Shown here one piece after another: positions 29,322 to 41,400 of a stretch of 64,000 bases of DNA. The notes beneath the pieces are model-generated. The model was not told the DNA's origin and ran no database searches. It saw only the letters and a program-made list of their open reading frames with translations. Position 1 is the first letter of the stretch. The number at the start of each line of letters is the position of its first letter. A program made the translations under genes and the position numbers. Origin of the DNA: Neurospora crassa OR74A (lineage: Eukaryota; Ascomycota; Sordariomycetes; Sordariales; Sordariaceae); contig NC_026506.1 of assembly GCF_000182925.2 (NCBI RefSeq), positions 3,348,001 to 3,412,000 of the forward strand. Reading direction: 5' to 3'.

Positions 29322-30584
29322 TCATCGAGGGCTCTCCAAAGGTCCCAACTCCACCGGGGCAGTCAAATCAAACGTTCCTACATTTCGCTGAAACCCTCCT
29401 CCGATGACCCCCTCCTCCTCATCCCTCACCCTCCCATACCTCCCACTACTCTGGACCCCATCCCCGCCCCGCTCCCCCGTCATCCCCGAATAAGGCTCCT
29501 CACTCCTCACACTGCTCAACCTCGGCCAATACCGCCTATAACTCCAATACGTAATCACCCACCCCATCACCGCGCCCACACAGACATCCTCCACATCATG
29601 TCGGTAATCCATGCACCTGCTAATGGCGATCATCAACGCCCCCAGCAACGGACTGAGGCAAAGTAACGCTTTCAGCAAATCCCGACGGACCAGCACCTTT
29701 TCCATGCCCTCCATGATTCCAGGAGAAGAAGACGGAGGAGGAGAACTGCTCGCAAACACTCTGAACTGCCCACACCAGAAAAGCGCCAGGTACCCCAACC
29801 CGGAAAACGCAAAACTACTATGCCCACTGGGAAAACTGCGCCAGCCGTCGTGCAAGGTGTGGTGGTCTGTCTGCGTGCATACCTCGACACTGATGAGTTT
29901 GTTTGGAGGGGTGGAAGGGTCGGGTTGGCATCGGTCGATCAGGTCGGGACGAGGGCGGCCGACCATGTTTTTGATGAGGTCCGTGAGGAAGGTGGTGAGG
30001 ATTATGGAGGTTAGGAAACCTAAAGTGGTGAGGTGGTGCATGTGCCGCGGGGAGGAGAGGAGGTAGTTGGTTAGGGTGAGGAGGGCCAGAGGGAGGAAGA
30101 GGACGTAGCCGAAGAGGTGGGCTGGTGGTTGGACATGATGGTTAGTACTATGGTTAGACTGGAAAGGGAGGGGCATAGGGAAGCTGGGAGAAGGGATGGG
30201 TGAGGGAAGGGGGAGGGGGAAAGACTGAAAAGGGACAGAGGAGGCAAAAATGGCAGAAGGGCAAAAGGGTATAAACATACCGAGAGGCACCCGCTCAACC
30301 TCGGCATGAGGAAACGAAATACGAATATCATTAATGGTGAATAATCGGTGGAAAGGCTCGACGAAAGCCGCGATGTAGATGTATCCGACGAGGAGGAGGG
30401 AGAAAGCGACCCAGTCCGAAGTGTATGATCTCTGTACATGCAAAGTGTCTTCGTTAGCATCTACTCCAATCCTTACCATAAGGGTGAAGCCATCACGTAC
30501 CGTCCACCACCTCGAAACAGACCCGATCAAGCCGTGCTTGGACTCGATCGACCCAAGGGAACCTGCCCTCGTCCTACTTGCCAT
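29322..30584 (-). CDS. PAP2-superfamily lipid phosphate phosphatase (Dpp1/Lpp1 type)
   Basis: Membrane enzyme that removes phosphate from lipid phosphates such as phosphatidate, lysophosphatidate or diacylglycerol pyrophosphate. Exons 30584-30501, 30431-30281 and 30121-29322 give 344 residues. Both introns (69 and 159 nt) are multiples of three and so hide inside an open frame, but each has a branch point (GCTAAC, TACTAAC) and its removal restores family sequence (VERVPLAHLFGYVLFLPLA). The three catalytic motifs are intact: KX6RP at Lys129-Pro137 (KNMVGRPRP), PSGH at 176-179, and SRX5HX3D at Ser246-Asp257. Hydrophobic segments fit about six transmembrane helices. A Ser/Pro-rich insert lies between motifs two and three, and the Gly/Arg-rich tail is probably cytosolic. 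The exact substrate cannot be read from sequence. Confidence 0.9.
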   Translation of the reverse strand: MASRTRAGSLGSIESKHGLIGSVSRWWTVRDGFTLMVRIGVDANEDTLHVQRSYTSDWVAFSLLLVGYIYIAAFVEPFHRLFTINDIRISFPHAEVERVPLGMFIPFCPSAIFASSVPFQSFPLPLPSPIPSPSFPMPLPFQSNHSTNHHVQPPAHLFGYVLFLPLALLTLTNYLLSSPRHMHHLTTLGFLTSIILTTFLTDLIKNMVGRPRPDLIDRCQPDPSTPPNKLISVEVCTQTDHHTLHDGWRSFPSGHSSFAFSGLGYLALFWCGQFRVFASSSPPPSSSPGIMEGMEKVLVRRDLLKALLCLSPLLGALMIAISRCMDYRHDVEDVCVGAVMGWVITYWSYRRYWPRLSSVRSEEPYSGMTGERGGDGVQSSGRYGRVRDEEEGVIGGGFQRNVGTFDLTAPVELGPLESPR

Positions 30585-31631
30585 GTTGAGGGTGACTAGT
30601 CACCGCCTGCGAATCGACTTGAAGAGGGTGTATAGCATCGGGCTTCTCCCGCCGAGGAATGGAGCGGGAAACGGGGAGGTGTCGGTGTCGAGCGGTATCG
30701 TGTACCTCCACGGTAGAGGTTATCGGCGACCAAAGGCGACGTTACTTAAGGTTGCCGGACGGGAGAATTGGGTGGTGGCACCTCAGTCGGGCAGGACGGG
30801 GAACCGGAAAGTGGAAGTTGGATGCTCCTGGCGGGCACCTATGGTAGTGGCGGGCTCGAGCTAGGTAGCACCAGGGCACCACCCCCGGCCCGCCGCCCGG
30901 GCGTCCAGGGGGGCACTCAGGTCATCAAATGAATGGAATTTGCTTGTCCCACAGCGGGCGGCGGTCGCGCTGCTGCCGCAGTCACCCACCTAATTTCAGC
31001 CCTGCTGCCCCTGCAAGGGACGCCCACGCACGTCAATGAAATGTTCCCTGGCACTTGCTGTGGGGACTTCCCCGGTGCCTGTGGGGCTTGGGGGGACAGG
31101 GATGTTAACGACAACTGCTGAGACAACTTCCAACTTTGACTTTTCCCTTCAACTCTGAAAAGACACTCGAACATATTATCAGCAATATTGGCTTCTGTGC
31201 TTTAAAGATATCTCACCCTTACTTTGGAATTGGCAATATTTTATATTCATTACTGATCAGGTGGCTTTCATGTGCCAAAGAACCCACCTGAAGAAGTGTC
31301 CATCTTTGGTGTCGGTCTCTTCACGTTGAAGAAATCGTGAACAGTTGAAGAATCCCTCCTTGTTATTAAGGGCATTGGTCTAGCGACCCTGCGTTCTACT
31401 AGAAACCTATTAGTACAGTTAATTCAATGAAGCTCCCTTACCACAATGTTCCGCCGGTCTCCCTCCCCATGTCCAAAGAACCCAAAGAGGCAGAAGTGAA
31501 AGATGTTCCAAGTCGTCAACGACAAGCTGTATAAATCCCACACCATCCACCTCTCATCATGACCTCAGATCACCAACTAGACAAGTATTCACCAGCTCAA
31601 CACCCGGTGTCTTGAGTTTATTCTTCCCATA
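30585..31631. promoter_or_regulatory. Divergent promoter region of PAP2 gene and secreted Thr/Val protein
   Basis: About 1 kb between divergent starts. A TATAAAT element at 31530-31536 lies about 100 bases before the ATG of the secreted protein, followed by a C/A-rich leader. No additional gene was seen. Confidence 0.55.
31530..31536 (+). promoter_or_regulatory. TATA box of the secreted Thr/Val protein gene
   Basis: TATAAAT about 100 bases upstream of the ATG at 31632, in the expected orientation and distance range. Confidence 0.55.
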
Positions 31632-33320
31632 ATGATGTCCCCTTCACTTCTCCCTCTTGCCCTCCTGGCGTGGGCTCTACCCGTCCAAGTCCACAGTATC
31701 CCCCACCAACCTCCTCAGAATGGCAACTTTTACCCACCGAGACCACCGCCATCGCCATGCGGGAATTCAGCCTCGACAGTAACAGTTACTGCTTCATCAG
31801 TAGAGACAGTTACGATCACATCCTCAACTTTGTCCTTCCCCTCGCCCTCATCTTCACAGAAGGAAGTGGTGACGGTTACTCTCACCGAAGCTGGACTTCG
31901 TGTACCGCCTTTTGCGGTATGGTCTCAGCCCGCTGAGATCCAGACGATCAAAACTGTCACGGTTACCGCTTATCCTGATTCTCAACAGCAACCGCAGGGG
32001 CAACCGCAACCCAGCTGGGGACCTGACGCCGGGGCTGGGGTTGGGTGGGATCATGAACTCCCTAACCATGACGACGAAGGTCCAGCTTGGGGGCCGGATA
32101 GGGATGCGCTGGTTCAAACCGCAACTGTTACTGAGCCCGCTAGCTCAGCATCATCCCCCGCGTCGACGATGGTATCGATTTCGGTGGTTACTGTCACTCG
32201 GCCAGCACCTGTTTTCAGCCACCCACACAATGGCAATGGTTGGCCCCGTCCGGACGATGGGTGGAGACATTCGGACTGGGCGTCTCACCCCAATCCCAGT
32301 GTTAGTGTTGATCGGGATGGACTGGGTTTGGTGACGGTCACTGTTACCATGTCTGGCGGTGGTGACAACCGCTGGAGACCTACACCATCTTCTTGGTCTA
32401 CCTCATCCTCCTGGTCAACGCCCATGTCAACATCAACGTCAACAACAACATCAACATCGTGGGAAAGGCCAGCAACCACGTCTACGACACCTTCGGATTC
32501 CCGGACTGAACACAGCGGCCCGCCTGCTTGGCCCAAGCCTCAATGGCCTCATTTTGACCCTCATCCTCATCCGCCTTCTCACCCTGATCCGAGACCGAAC
32601 TGGCAGCCGAACACGACTGTCACTGTTCCGGTAGGGGTGCAGAGCGAGTCACTTCCGTGTTCAACTTTGACTTTGAATTCATCCCCCACCTGGACTACGA
32701 CCACTTTAACTCATATCCACAGTGAAAACGAGCCAACGCCTTGCACCACCACCACCACCACCACCACATTCCCAACTACAACCCCTTGTGCTTCTACCAC
32801 CAGCACCTCCACAGCCGTGATAATCCCTCCTACAACAACAGCCTGGCAAAAACCAAAGTGGTCAACCATCACCACCCGCTGCTCGACAAACTCAACCACA
32901 TCCACTTCCGCTTCCACATCTTCTTCGACCCCTCCTTGCTCATCCTCTCACTCCACGGAGATTAACTTCCTCACCACCTGGGTATCCACCACCACTACCC
33001 AAACCATAATCGATAATGCTCCGACATCAACAATCCCACTTACCCACTATGCTCCTTCTTCCTCTGCAGATCACAGCTGGGGAGGCATGGGCAAGGGTTG
33101 GGGCCATCCTTGGAACTGGGGAAACATCAATCAAGAAGATCCCGACGAAGCCAAGAAGATCAGTACCTCTAATGAGGGACAAGAGAAGAGCAATGATTCT
33201 GTCTCTGACTCTGACCCAGGAAAGGAGAAGCAACAACAAACGGAAACGGGAGAGAACAAAAAGGAGGGAGGAGGAACCCTCCTAGATATAGACCTTGGCC
33301 TTGGTCTTAACCTTAATTAA
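31632..33320 (+). CDS. Secreted Thr/Ser/Pro-rich protein with repeated TVTVT strands
   Basis: Function unknown; probably secreted and heavily O-glycosylated. A single exon gives 562 residues. A signal peptide is visible (MMSPSLLPLALLAWALPVQVHS, cleavage near 22). The mature part holds at least seven separated alternating Val/Thr strands (TVTVT, ETVTIT, VVTVTL, TVTVTA, VVTVTR, VTVTVTM, TVTVPV) in Pro/Ser/Gly/Trp-rich spacers, then a long Thr/Ser-rich stretch encoded partly by ACC repeats near 32746-32766. The C-terminus has a charged region (KEKQQQTETGENKKEGG) and ends LLDIDLGLGLNLN, with no clear GPI signal. Alternating Val/Thr strands are typical of beta-aggregating fungal surface proteins, but this is inference. 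A TATA box lies about 100 bases upstream. Confidence 0.75.
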   Translation: MMSPSLLPLALLAWALPVQVHSIPHQPPQNGNFYPPRPPPSPCGNSASTVTVTASSVETVTITSSTLSFPSPSSSQKEVVTVTLTEAGLRVPPFAVWSQPAEIQTIKTVTVTAYPDSQQQPQGQPQPSWGPDAGAGVGWDHELPNHDDEGPAWGPDRDALVQTATVTEPASSASSPASTMVSISVVTVTRPAPVFSHPHNGNGWPRPDDGWRHSDWASHPNPSVSVDRDGLGLVTVTVTMSGGGDNRWRPTPSSWSTSSSWSTPMSTSTSTTTSTSWERPATTSTTPSDSRTEHSGPPAWPKPQWPHFDPHPHPPSHPDPRPNWQPNTTVTVPVGVQSESLPCSTLTLNSSPTWTTTTLTHIHSENEPTPCTTTTTTTTFPTTTPCASTTSTSTAVIIPPTTTAWQKPKWSTITTRCSTNSTTSTSASTSSSTPPCSSSHSTEINFLTTWVSTTTTQTIIDNAPTSTIPLTHYAPSSSADHSWGGMGKGWGHPWNWGNINQEDPDEAKKISTSNEGQEKSNDSVSDSDPGKEKQQQTETGENKKEGGGTLLDIDLGLGLNLN

Positions 33321-35229
33321 GATGAGAAGTCCAAAATCCAAAGCACCTATGATTGGAAGACCTTTCCACTACAGTTCGTTGCATATACGCTAAGGTACCT
33401 CTATGCAGCGAGGCCTACGTATGCAGTATGCAGTATGCACGGAAGTTGGCCGATGCAGGCTTGGACGTATCAATATTCAATGCACAGGGACCGAACAGTG
33501 CCACCAATTTTTGTCGCAGCATACACTCTTACTTTTTTTCTTTTTCTTGGCAAACGTGTTGCTCCTGCTTTGTCCTGCTGGTCCTTCCCTTTGCATATGG
33601 ATCCATGCACTGGGAGCGAAAACCACTCTGCATACCTTAAGGTTGGGGACGAGCCACTCGACGTCGGTCGTGCTTACCTCCCTAACTGCCTTGAGGACAC
33701 TCCCAGTTTCTGCCTTTTTGCTTTGGTTGCTTTTTCTGGTCGAATTTCTGGTGTGTGTGGTCGGCATGGCACGAAATGCTCGGTCGGTCTCTAGGTACAT
33801 AAGTGGGCACTTACATGAGTACCTCTGCCGTGGTGTTTTCGAGAAGTGTTCATCATGATGATGACGCGGAATAATGGTTTATACATGCATACAGCAAGTC
33901 GACAGGCTCGACTTGATCATCATCACTTAGACAGTATGTAACTAGGTAGTCAGACAAAAACAGAATATTAATGGGAATTAGCAGCTCGTTCAACTTCAAC
34001 TTGAGCCGCATGTGCATGTCTCGATAAACTTTCTTGTCTTGGCTCGTGGCCCTTATCATGTTTTTTTCCCCCCAGGGTTTCTTAGTCTCTTCCTGGCTGT
34101 TGTTCGCAGTTTGGGCACATCGGAGTGAGGCACCCCCAACAAGAACTCACGAGCATGAACAGGTTATCTTCTAAAATCATAAAGTTGCTATGTAACCCTG
34201 GTGCCGGTGCAAACTGAGTGAGATAACGATAACTGAATTAAGAAACATCGCAACGACGCCATCATTACTACGAACCACCACATCAGTGATCGCCATCATA
34301 GATCGCTTATAACTTCAAGACGACTGTATTTTCACCTGCCCTCGCTCTTCCTCCTACTCATGCGAGTTCACTTGATAATGATGAACCGCCACTCCACCCC
34401 AATCCCATTTTGAGATGAAGGAACTACTATTAAAAACGACTGTGTAGACCGCGAACGGAAGTTTTAAATGGATTTGATGTGACGGTCATGTACGAATGGG
34501 CAACTATACCCTAGGCTCCCAAGTCTCGATTGATTTTTCCTCCTTGTTCTCATTCAAATGAACTAGAATGGCAAAACTGAAAGGCGAAAGGCGCAATCGA
34601 TGTAGGTAGATATCAATCGAATGCCATCGATAAGACTAGTATGTAAAACAAGAGATTGACATGCTAACGCCGGAGAACAAGAGATGAACAACGTACAAAG
34701 AAAATTATGAAGAGAGAAAACGTTCCGTGGAAAAACCTTTGAGAATGACCGGGCTCCCAACACCTTGAAATGCTGATATGATTGATGTGCGATATTCCGC
34801 ACAAAAACGTGTGTTCCCTGACTCCGTTCGCTTTGTTTCTCCCATTTGCCCTTGAGTGGTTTCCGTTCGTACCCCATACACACCTAGCAAGTCATCGAAA
34901 ATGATCATGACTTTTTGAGAAAAATGGAAAAAGAGATAAAAAAAAAAAAAAAGGTCCGGTAACGTGTGGAGAGACCCAGATCCGGGCTAGCTTGGGCTTT
35001 GAAATAGCGTCCTAAGACGAGCAGTGGCTGTCTAGCTTCTGAAGAAGTTACTCTTGCGCGCGACGACCTTTCTACCCTGATATGCCCTTCTTTCCAGTGG
35101 ACTGTTGATTGGGTTTCTATTTTGAGGGTGCCGCATTTCGCTGACAGGTTGACTGTATGAAAGCCAAGTTCAAGTCCATGCTTTCATGACCGCTGGCGTT
35201 GTCGTTGATGCGTAGTTCTTCTGTCCGAA
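33321..35229. other. Intergenic region between convergent genes
   Basis: About 1.9 kb with no supported gene. It contains a repeated TATGCAG word near 33420-33440 and a poly-A run near 34938-34954. It presumably carries both 3' UTRs. Confidence 0.6.
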
Positions 35230-38200
35230 TTATTCGCCTTCTGCAAGCAAAAGTTGTTGGACTTCTGCCTCATTAAGGAGCTTACGTTTGCCGAGTTCCT
35301 CGGGCGGAGCTCCATCTCGGACGGCCCCAAAATCAAGAATCTAAAAACCTTCGAGTCAGCTCATGTGCGCGTCTGGCGTTATGTCGCTGCCAAGGAGATT
35401 GGCACATACCTCGACGTAAGTCAAATTGCCACGCTGCACCGCCGCAACGCACCGCCTTTCGTCAAACTTTACTTGCCAGACCCCACTAAGGTCTGTCAAA
35501 AGATCCTGCATGCATTCGCCCGTTTGAACATCCCACATTTTGACGGTTTTCTCGCTTCCAGAGATGACTTTGCGGCCATCATGTTGGAAACACGTGATCG
35601 CTCCGGTGTGGGCCATCAGAGTGTGCTTACATTTTCCGTTCTCAGGGTCCCAGATGCGCAGCGTGCTGTCCGCCGCAGCCGAGACCAACTTCTCGTCACG
35701 CAAGTCGAGAAGTCCAACTAGCAAGCTGTGCCCTTCCAAGGTGTACAAGCATGCACCAGTGTCGAGATCCCAGATCTTGACGAAGCTATCCATCGAGCCA
35801 GAAATGCACCGATTCCGCTTGTGGTCCAAGACGACCGAGTAAACCTTTTGATTGTGGCCGGACAGAACATGGAGCTGCTGGCCCGTGCTGATGCGCCACA
35901 CACGCACGGTGCTGTCGTAGCTGCCCGAAACCAGAGTATCCCCGTGAGCCGAAATGGACCGGACAGAGTGGGCGTGTCCGGAAAGGATACGGACAAAATA
36001 GGGGCAGTTTTCTTCATTAGCGGCAGGCCCGTTCATAATGTACCGGCGAGAACCCGGCTCCGGAAGGCGCCAAACGCGCAGCTGGCTATCCCTAGACCCG
36101 GTAATGATCAAGGGCTTCTCGGGCATCATGACCGGCTCGCCGTTCTTAACTTCCCCGGTCTCCGTCGGCATGAGGATTTGCAGACAACGGACGGTGGACG
36201 TGTGCCCATAGAATGTTTGAGTACAAATACCCTTTTGGATATCCCAGACACGGACAGACCGATCGGTACTGCCCGAAACCAGGGTGTTCCCAACGTATTG
36301 AAGAGCCCAGACTCCGCCTTCATGGCCCTCGAGTTTCGTGCGCAGCTTACCGGTTTTAGTGTCGTAGACATGAATCAGCGTGTCGTCACTACCGGTGATG
36401 ATTTTGTCCTCGTCGAACTGCAGGCAGGTTATGACATGGCGAGGGTGCGCCGCAAAGGCAACGTGACTGGGCTTAACCTTCCCGCTGGTCCAGTTCTGGC
36501 GAATCATGTAGTGTCTCCTGTACAGAGACTTGTAAAGGTGAAGCCGACGTAGGCTTGGAAGCCCAATCTGGGGATCTGGGACGGCCAAAGCTGCGGCACT
36601 AGCGGCTGACATGGGTCCCTCCGACCTGTGTGTCTGGTGAAACCTTTCTCTGAAGTCCTGAAAGCTGACACGACGCTTGGATCTTTCAGTGTTTGTGTGG
36701 CCTGCGTGGCGCTTGCGCTTCGAAGATCTTGTCCTGGGGGTAGGGCTGGTGTCGGCCTTATCTGATTTCTCAGACTTGACTGCAGACTTGAACAGTTCCG
36801 ACTCGCTTGACGTCAGTTTGGAATGCTGGCTCAGGTCGACCTCGCCTTCCAACGCGCCAACGGGATCCTGCCAACCCCACCCTTGAGCGATGGCCTTTTG
36901 AAGCTCACCAGGAGCAAGTTGAAAGCCATCCCGGTCGAACAGTTCCTTCCAACCTGTCTCATTGCTATCGACGATATTACGCCACTGTTTTGATACTTGT
37001 GCTGCCCGGCAAAGATCGCGATGATCCAGATAAGAGAGAATATGGAGACTGAGTTCGGTAGGAAGACGTCGAAAGAAATCACACTTCAAGGCTGGGTTGA
37101 CAACATCAGCAACCGCTTGAAGAGTCTTCCGGGGGCACCGACGCAAAAGTTGGTAGATCATCCAAGACTTCATTTGGGTCGGCATAGCATCAAAGCTGTC
37201 GATCATCATGTCGGGGTTCATCAGGGTATGGTGATAGGCTCCGTCGAGCTGAGACGGGGAAATGGTAGAATCACAACGACCTGGTGATAGAACAAGCGAA
37301 TCATCAACCATCTCAGCGTCCGCATCACCCGTTCCTTGTGTCTCATCTAGCCACTGACTCGGGCCGCTACGGCCAAAAGCATTAGTAGAGGCTGTTACCT
37401 CGTCATCAGCACCTTCATCATCCGAAGGTCCTAGCTGTAGCTGAGCCGCAGCAAGCGTAGGCGATAGGCGCGGACTGGGCAAACTGGCGTCTTGTGCGGT
37501 TACTGCACTAATGGCGTGGCTCGCGTGCAGTCCCCTAACCGTTTGTTGAAGAGGCTCATCGTAATCGGCAGCGGGTTGAAATTCGACATCCGTAATGGGG
37601 GGCGTAGCAACCGCGCTGAAGACGGTCTGAGTCTCGCTGCCAGCCTGGCTCTCTGCGTCATCATAAGCGGTTGACTGGCTTGTCTCAGCTTCCGTCGTGT
37701 TCACGAGCTGAAGCGCTGGGGCATCATGGTCAAAATCACCGCTATCTCTTTCGGCCTCATCAGGTGTTGCCAAATAATCTGTATCCGTCCGGGGGGAGCG
37801 TTGATGGCGTGGCCCCTTTGCCAGTGCGCGACGAAGCTCGGTATCGGAAGTAAGCACACCTAGTCTGGCCATAGATCTCGGCAAGGGGCTGTTGTTGGGA
37901 GAATCGAACCGACTGCTAGGTCTCTGAAGTCGTTTGGGTTGCGGACGTCGCTGAATCAAAGAAGGGGTAAGAGACCCACCACTCTCGACTGTTGGCTCCT
38001 CGATGTAGTCGATATTCTCTACCCGATGTTGATTTCCATCGACACCAAAGCCGCCAACTGGAGACCATATTTGACCTTTGTGTTGAAATCCTTGAGGAAC
38101 AGTATACGTGGACGAGAAATTTTTCAGGAACATGGGCGTCGGCTGTGCAGCGAGCGGGTATTCTTTGGGGTCGAGCATTTGTGGTTCTCGGATTTGGATG

Positions 38201-38439
38201 GGAGAAAATCTTCGCTGAGTAGTTGTCGTAGTCGTGACCGTCTTCGTCTCTACATATTGCTCGGAAAGCGTGAGAGTGCGAGTTTTCGAGGAAGGGTCAT
38301 CTTCTTCAGCCCACGTCATCGAAACCCGCTGCTTCGATCGTGGTGGGCGATCCGCGATGGTCTTTTGAGTTGGTGTAGGAGAACTCATGTTTGCAGATTG
38401 AAGTGTTGTCGGTCGTGGACCATCAAATTCGAAAGGCAT
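35230..38439 (-). CDS. fwd-1: SCF ubiquitin ligase F-box/WD40 receptor, Cdc4/FWD-1 family
   Basis: Substrate receptor that brings phosphorylated proteins to the SCF ubiquitin ligase. Yeast Cdc4 targets Sic1; Neurospora FWD-1 targets the clock protein FREQUENCY. Exons 38439-35410 and 35340-35230 give 1046 residues. The 69-nt intron near the C-terminus replaces a premature end with ILDFGAVRDGAPPEELGKRK and a terminus ending LLLAEGE. The N-terminal 400 residues are disordered and Ser/Thr/Pro-rich. A dimerisation (D) helix region is at about 419-451, the F-box at about 454-498 (RRLPTELSLHILSYLDHRDL), then a basic linker. A WD40 propeller spans about 668-1010; its blades align with Cdc4 (ITGSDDTLIHVYD, VSGSTDRSVRVWD, ISGSMDSFVKIWD). 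The start is the first ATG after an in-frame TGA. Whether its role is nearer Cdc4 or FWD-1 cannot be settled here. Confidence 0.9.
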
Positions 38440-41400
38440 CGATTGTCGACGTCGCCCCAACGTTCGTGGTCAAAAGGAGTCGATCGAACCACGAACGGAA
38501 AAGTTGGATCTCGGCCGGTAGAGGTATTAAAAAATTGGCAAAGTCCGGGGTGGGTTGAATAGGCTGAGGTTGAAATAGAGGTTGACGACCCTGGGGGGGC
38601 ACAACGAAGGATTCCTGTTCAAACAAGGTGAATGCCTGATTCGGACTGTATCGGCGATGCTGGTCGTGATCCTTTCAACGCGTTCCAAGTCGCGGCTGCG
38701 AGGGTGGTCGCCACACGCGTGTTGTCGGTAGTAAAATCCCCTTTACGCGATGGCAGGCAAGCAAACGGGATTTTAGAGTGCTAATTGCCACGAAAGCATG
38801 GCGTGCCGTGACCGACGAAGAGGCAGGGTTGACGTTGACGTTGCTGACGTTGACAGAAAAGGGTCTGTTCGCGCGTGTCTGTGTCGGGTCAGGTCGAAGT
38901 AAATGATTGCCCAGCGTAGCCCTGTCGAGTTAAAGAAAGAAGGGCAAGGGGAGAAATGGCGTGGGCTGGACTGGATGTTTGCAAGTTTTGAATGGGTTCG
39001 AGTCCCTGGCAAAGGGAAGGAAGGGGTCGGCGGAATGACCAAGCCAGTTTTTTTGTGGTTGTCAGAGGCAGCGGACGGGATGGAAGACTGGGGAATGGGA
39101 GGGGGGGCGGAGCGTGGAGCGGCGGCGGCAGGGGCGGAAGGCGAACAACAACCTGAATGTGGGAGTCGGGTGTTCAAGTTGTTGGACGGAAGTTGTTCTT
39201 TTACTGACTAGGGGTAGTTGGGCGACCTAGACTAGCCAGGTACTTGGACTTCCTGTACTAGACTAGGCTCCCGGTCTGCCTGGTGGACTGGAGGACGGGG
39301 AGACGGGGATGACAGCAGAGGCACGGGCAGTGGAGGCGGGAGTCTGATCCAAGTTATGGTATGGCCGATTTATGTCGAACTTGCCAGGTGGGATCGTTGG
39401 AGTCCGGCCGTTCGGTGGCTTTGGGAATGGGGGTAAGTACCATTCTTCGGTGGTGAGCGGGCGGTACATTTTCAAAAGCTGGGAGGCAGGCAGGTGACAA
39501 CGGGTCCAGGTGCGATCGAGATGTCAGTCAGATACCTCTTACCACCGATTTCCAGCGATATCCTAGGGCGGAGTCGGACTGAAGGGGGTGTTCCGTAGGG
39601 AGGTATACCTGGACAGGGGCAGTAGTGTGGGACTGCTGGAAAAAGAAACCTAAAGGCTGAAGATGGAACGGAGGGCTCTCACCCCTGCCATATATATACA
39701 TACACATATTCAACAGCAATCTTCACACGGACACGGAGATGCAATACAAGAAGTTCCGAATCCGACGGGAGTCTTGATATGTACGAGACGATACGAAGAC
39801 GAACATGTTTTGAATTAAAAAAAATAAATAAATAAAAAACTTTAAATTCATGCATACGCAGGCTGTAGGAGAGTGCGGAAAGAGTTCTACATGTCGGGCA
39901 TTGAAGATATCTGACTAAGTACCTCAACATATCGCGTACTGCATCCAGCGCACCCAAGCGATGAAACTGAGTCTGACGAGCAGGGCTGTCGTGACAAAAG
40001 GAACGCTCACAAGTCCACAGCTGCACACGATAGCCCGATCGCCATGCTGTTGACAGAAAAGGGCAGGAGTCGGAAAACAAGTGTCCGGGCGTCCACTTTC
40101 CGCTCAGTCGTTGTCCTCTTTTTCTTGTGCACTGCACACTATACTAGGAGTAGGAGTAGGTACTACATAGGTAGGTATGTAGGACCTGACATGACCTCCT
40201 GCTCCTTCCATCTGCATATTAGTAGACGTTAAATAAAACAACAACAACAACATCTGCATATTGGCCTCCAGTGCAGGTGACTGTAGTAGGTACTGTAAGT
40301 AGGTACTTAGATATGTACCGGGCTACTACTTGCATGTATAACCCCGGGCGTACCTGCCTCTACTCCCCGTGCATCTACTTCCTACCTCCGAAGCCTTTCT
40401 ACCTACATACTCGAATACATGTAAGCTGATTGTAATCATCATTTCACTTATCACTTCAGGCCTCCTCCAGGGCAGTTCTGGAGCGGTCTCTGCTGATGTG
40501 ATGCAGTCCAAGAACATCCAATGCTGCATGTCAGGTCTTGCATGCCATCTGGTGACAGCTGCTTTCTCTCCGCTGACCAGGGTACCGAGGTACCTAGGTA
40601 TGAATTTGTGAACTTGCTGCAATTCTTTTGCCTTGCTTTCATTGGTCACTCGGTTCGTCCGGCAGGCAAAGGATGCACCTCCACCACTCACACACCACTG
40701 CCAACCCTTGATGGATCGCGCTGACATGCGAGACACGAGGTTGGCCGAGTGAATGCTTAAATGTCCCGCTTCCATGCTCTCGTCTCCAGCCAGAGTACAA
40801 CACTTTTGGACGAGCAACGGTCCCTGCTGCCATCGCGATCCAGCCATGATCAGTCATGAACCCATGAACCACCACCACCTAGCCGCTGGCTGGCATGAGC
40901 GGAGCCCCATCATGTTTCGATAGTTCTGTTGTTCTTCCAGGCCACGACACATCGCGATACGTCACTGAGTCCAAGCCCTATTTCTCAATGTCATGCTTGG
41001 ACCGACTGACTTGTTCGATGGAGTTCCGAGAATACATACAGATAATCACCCATGATCGACTCGCCCTGGATGACAGCGTGCACATATACCTACCTTGGCA
41101 TGCCTTTGTCAATCTGCCAGCAGCCACTTGAACTTGGACTTGTGACACCCTCGCAGTCCAACTAGTGCACCCAACTCCAAGTCAGGTCATCATTTTCAGG
41201 GGCAGCCGAACGCCAGTGCTCCACCGTCACCCACAGTCTGTCATGACCCGCTCAGCCTTGAGTCTTCAGTCCTGGACTCTGGAGGAGGAGGAGGAGGAGG
41301 GGGAGGAAGAGGAGGGATTCATCGACAGCCTTGATGTGGGCTTCTTCGGTTCCCCTTTTTGCCGACCTGCCCCTTCACGCTGTCGATTATCCCGCTCACC

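Noticed and set aside
38950-39015. tRNA-like B box (GGTTCGAGTCC) with an A-box-like TGGC stretch upstream
   Set aside because: The T-stem pairs in only three positions and no acceptor or anticodon stem forms, so it is not a tRNA.
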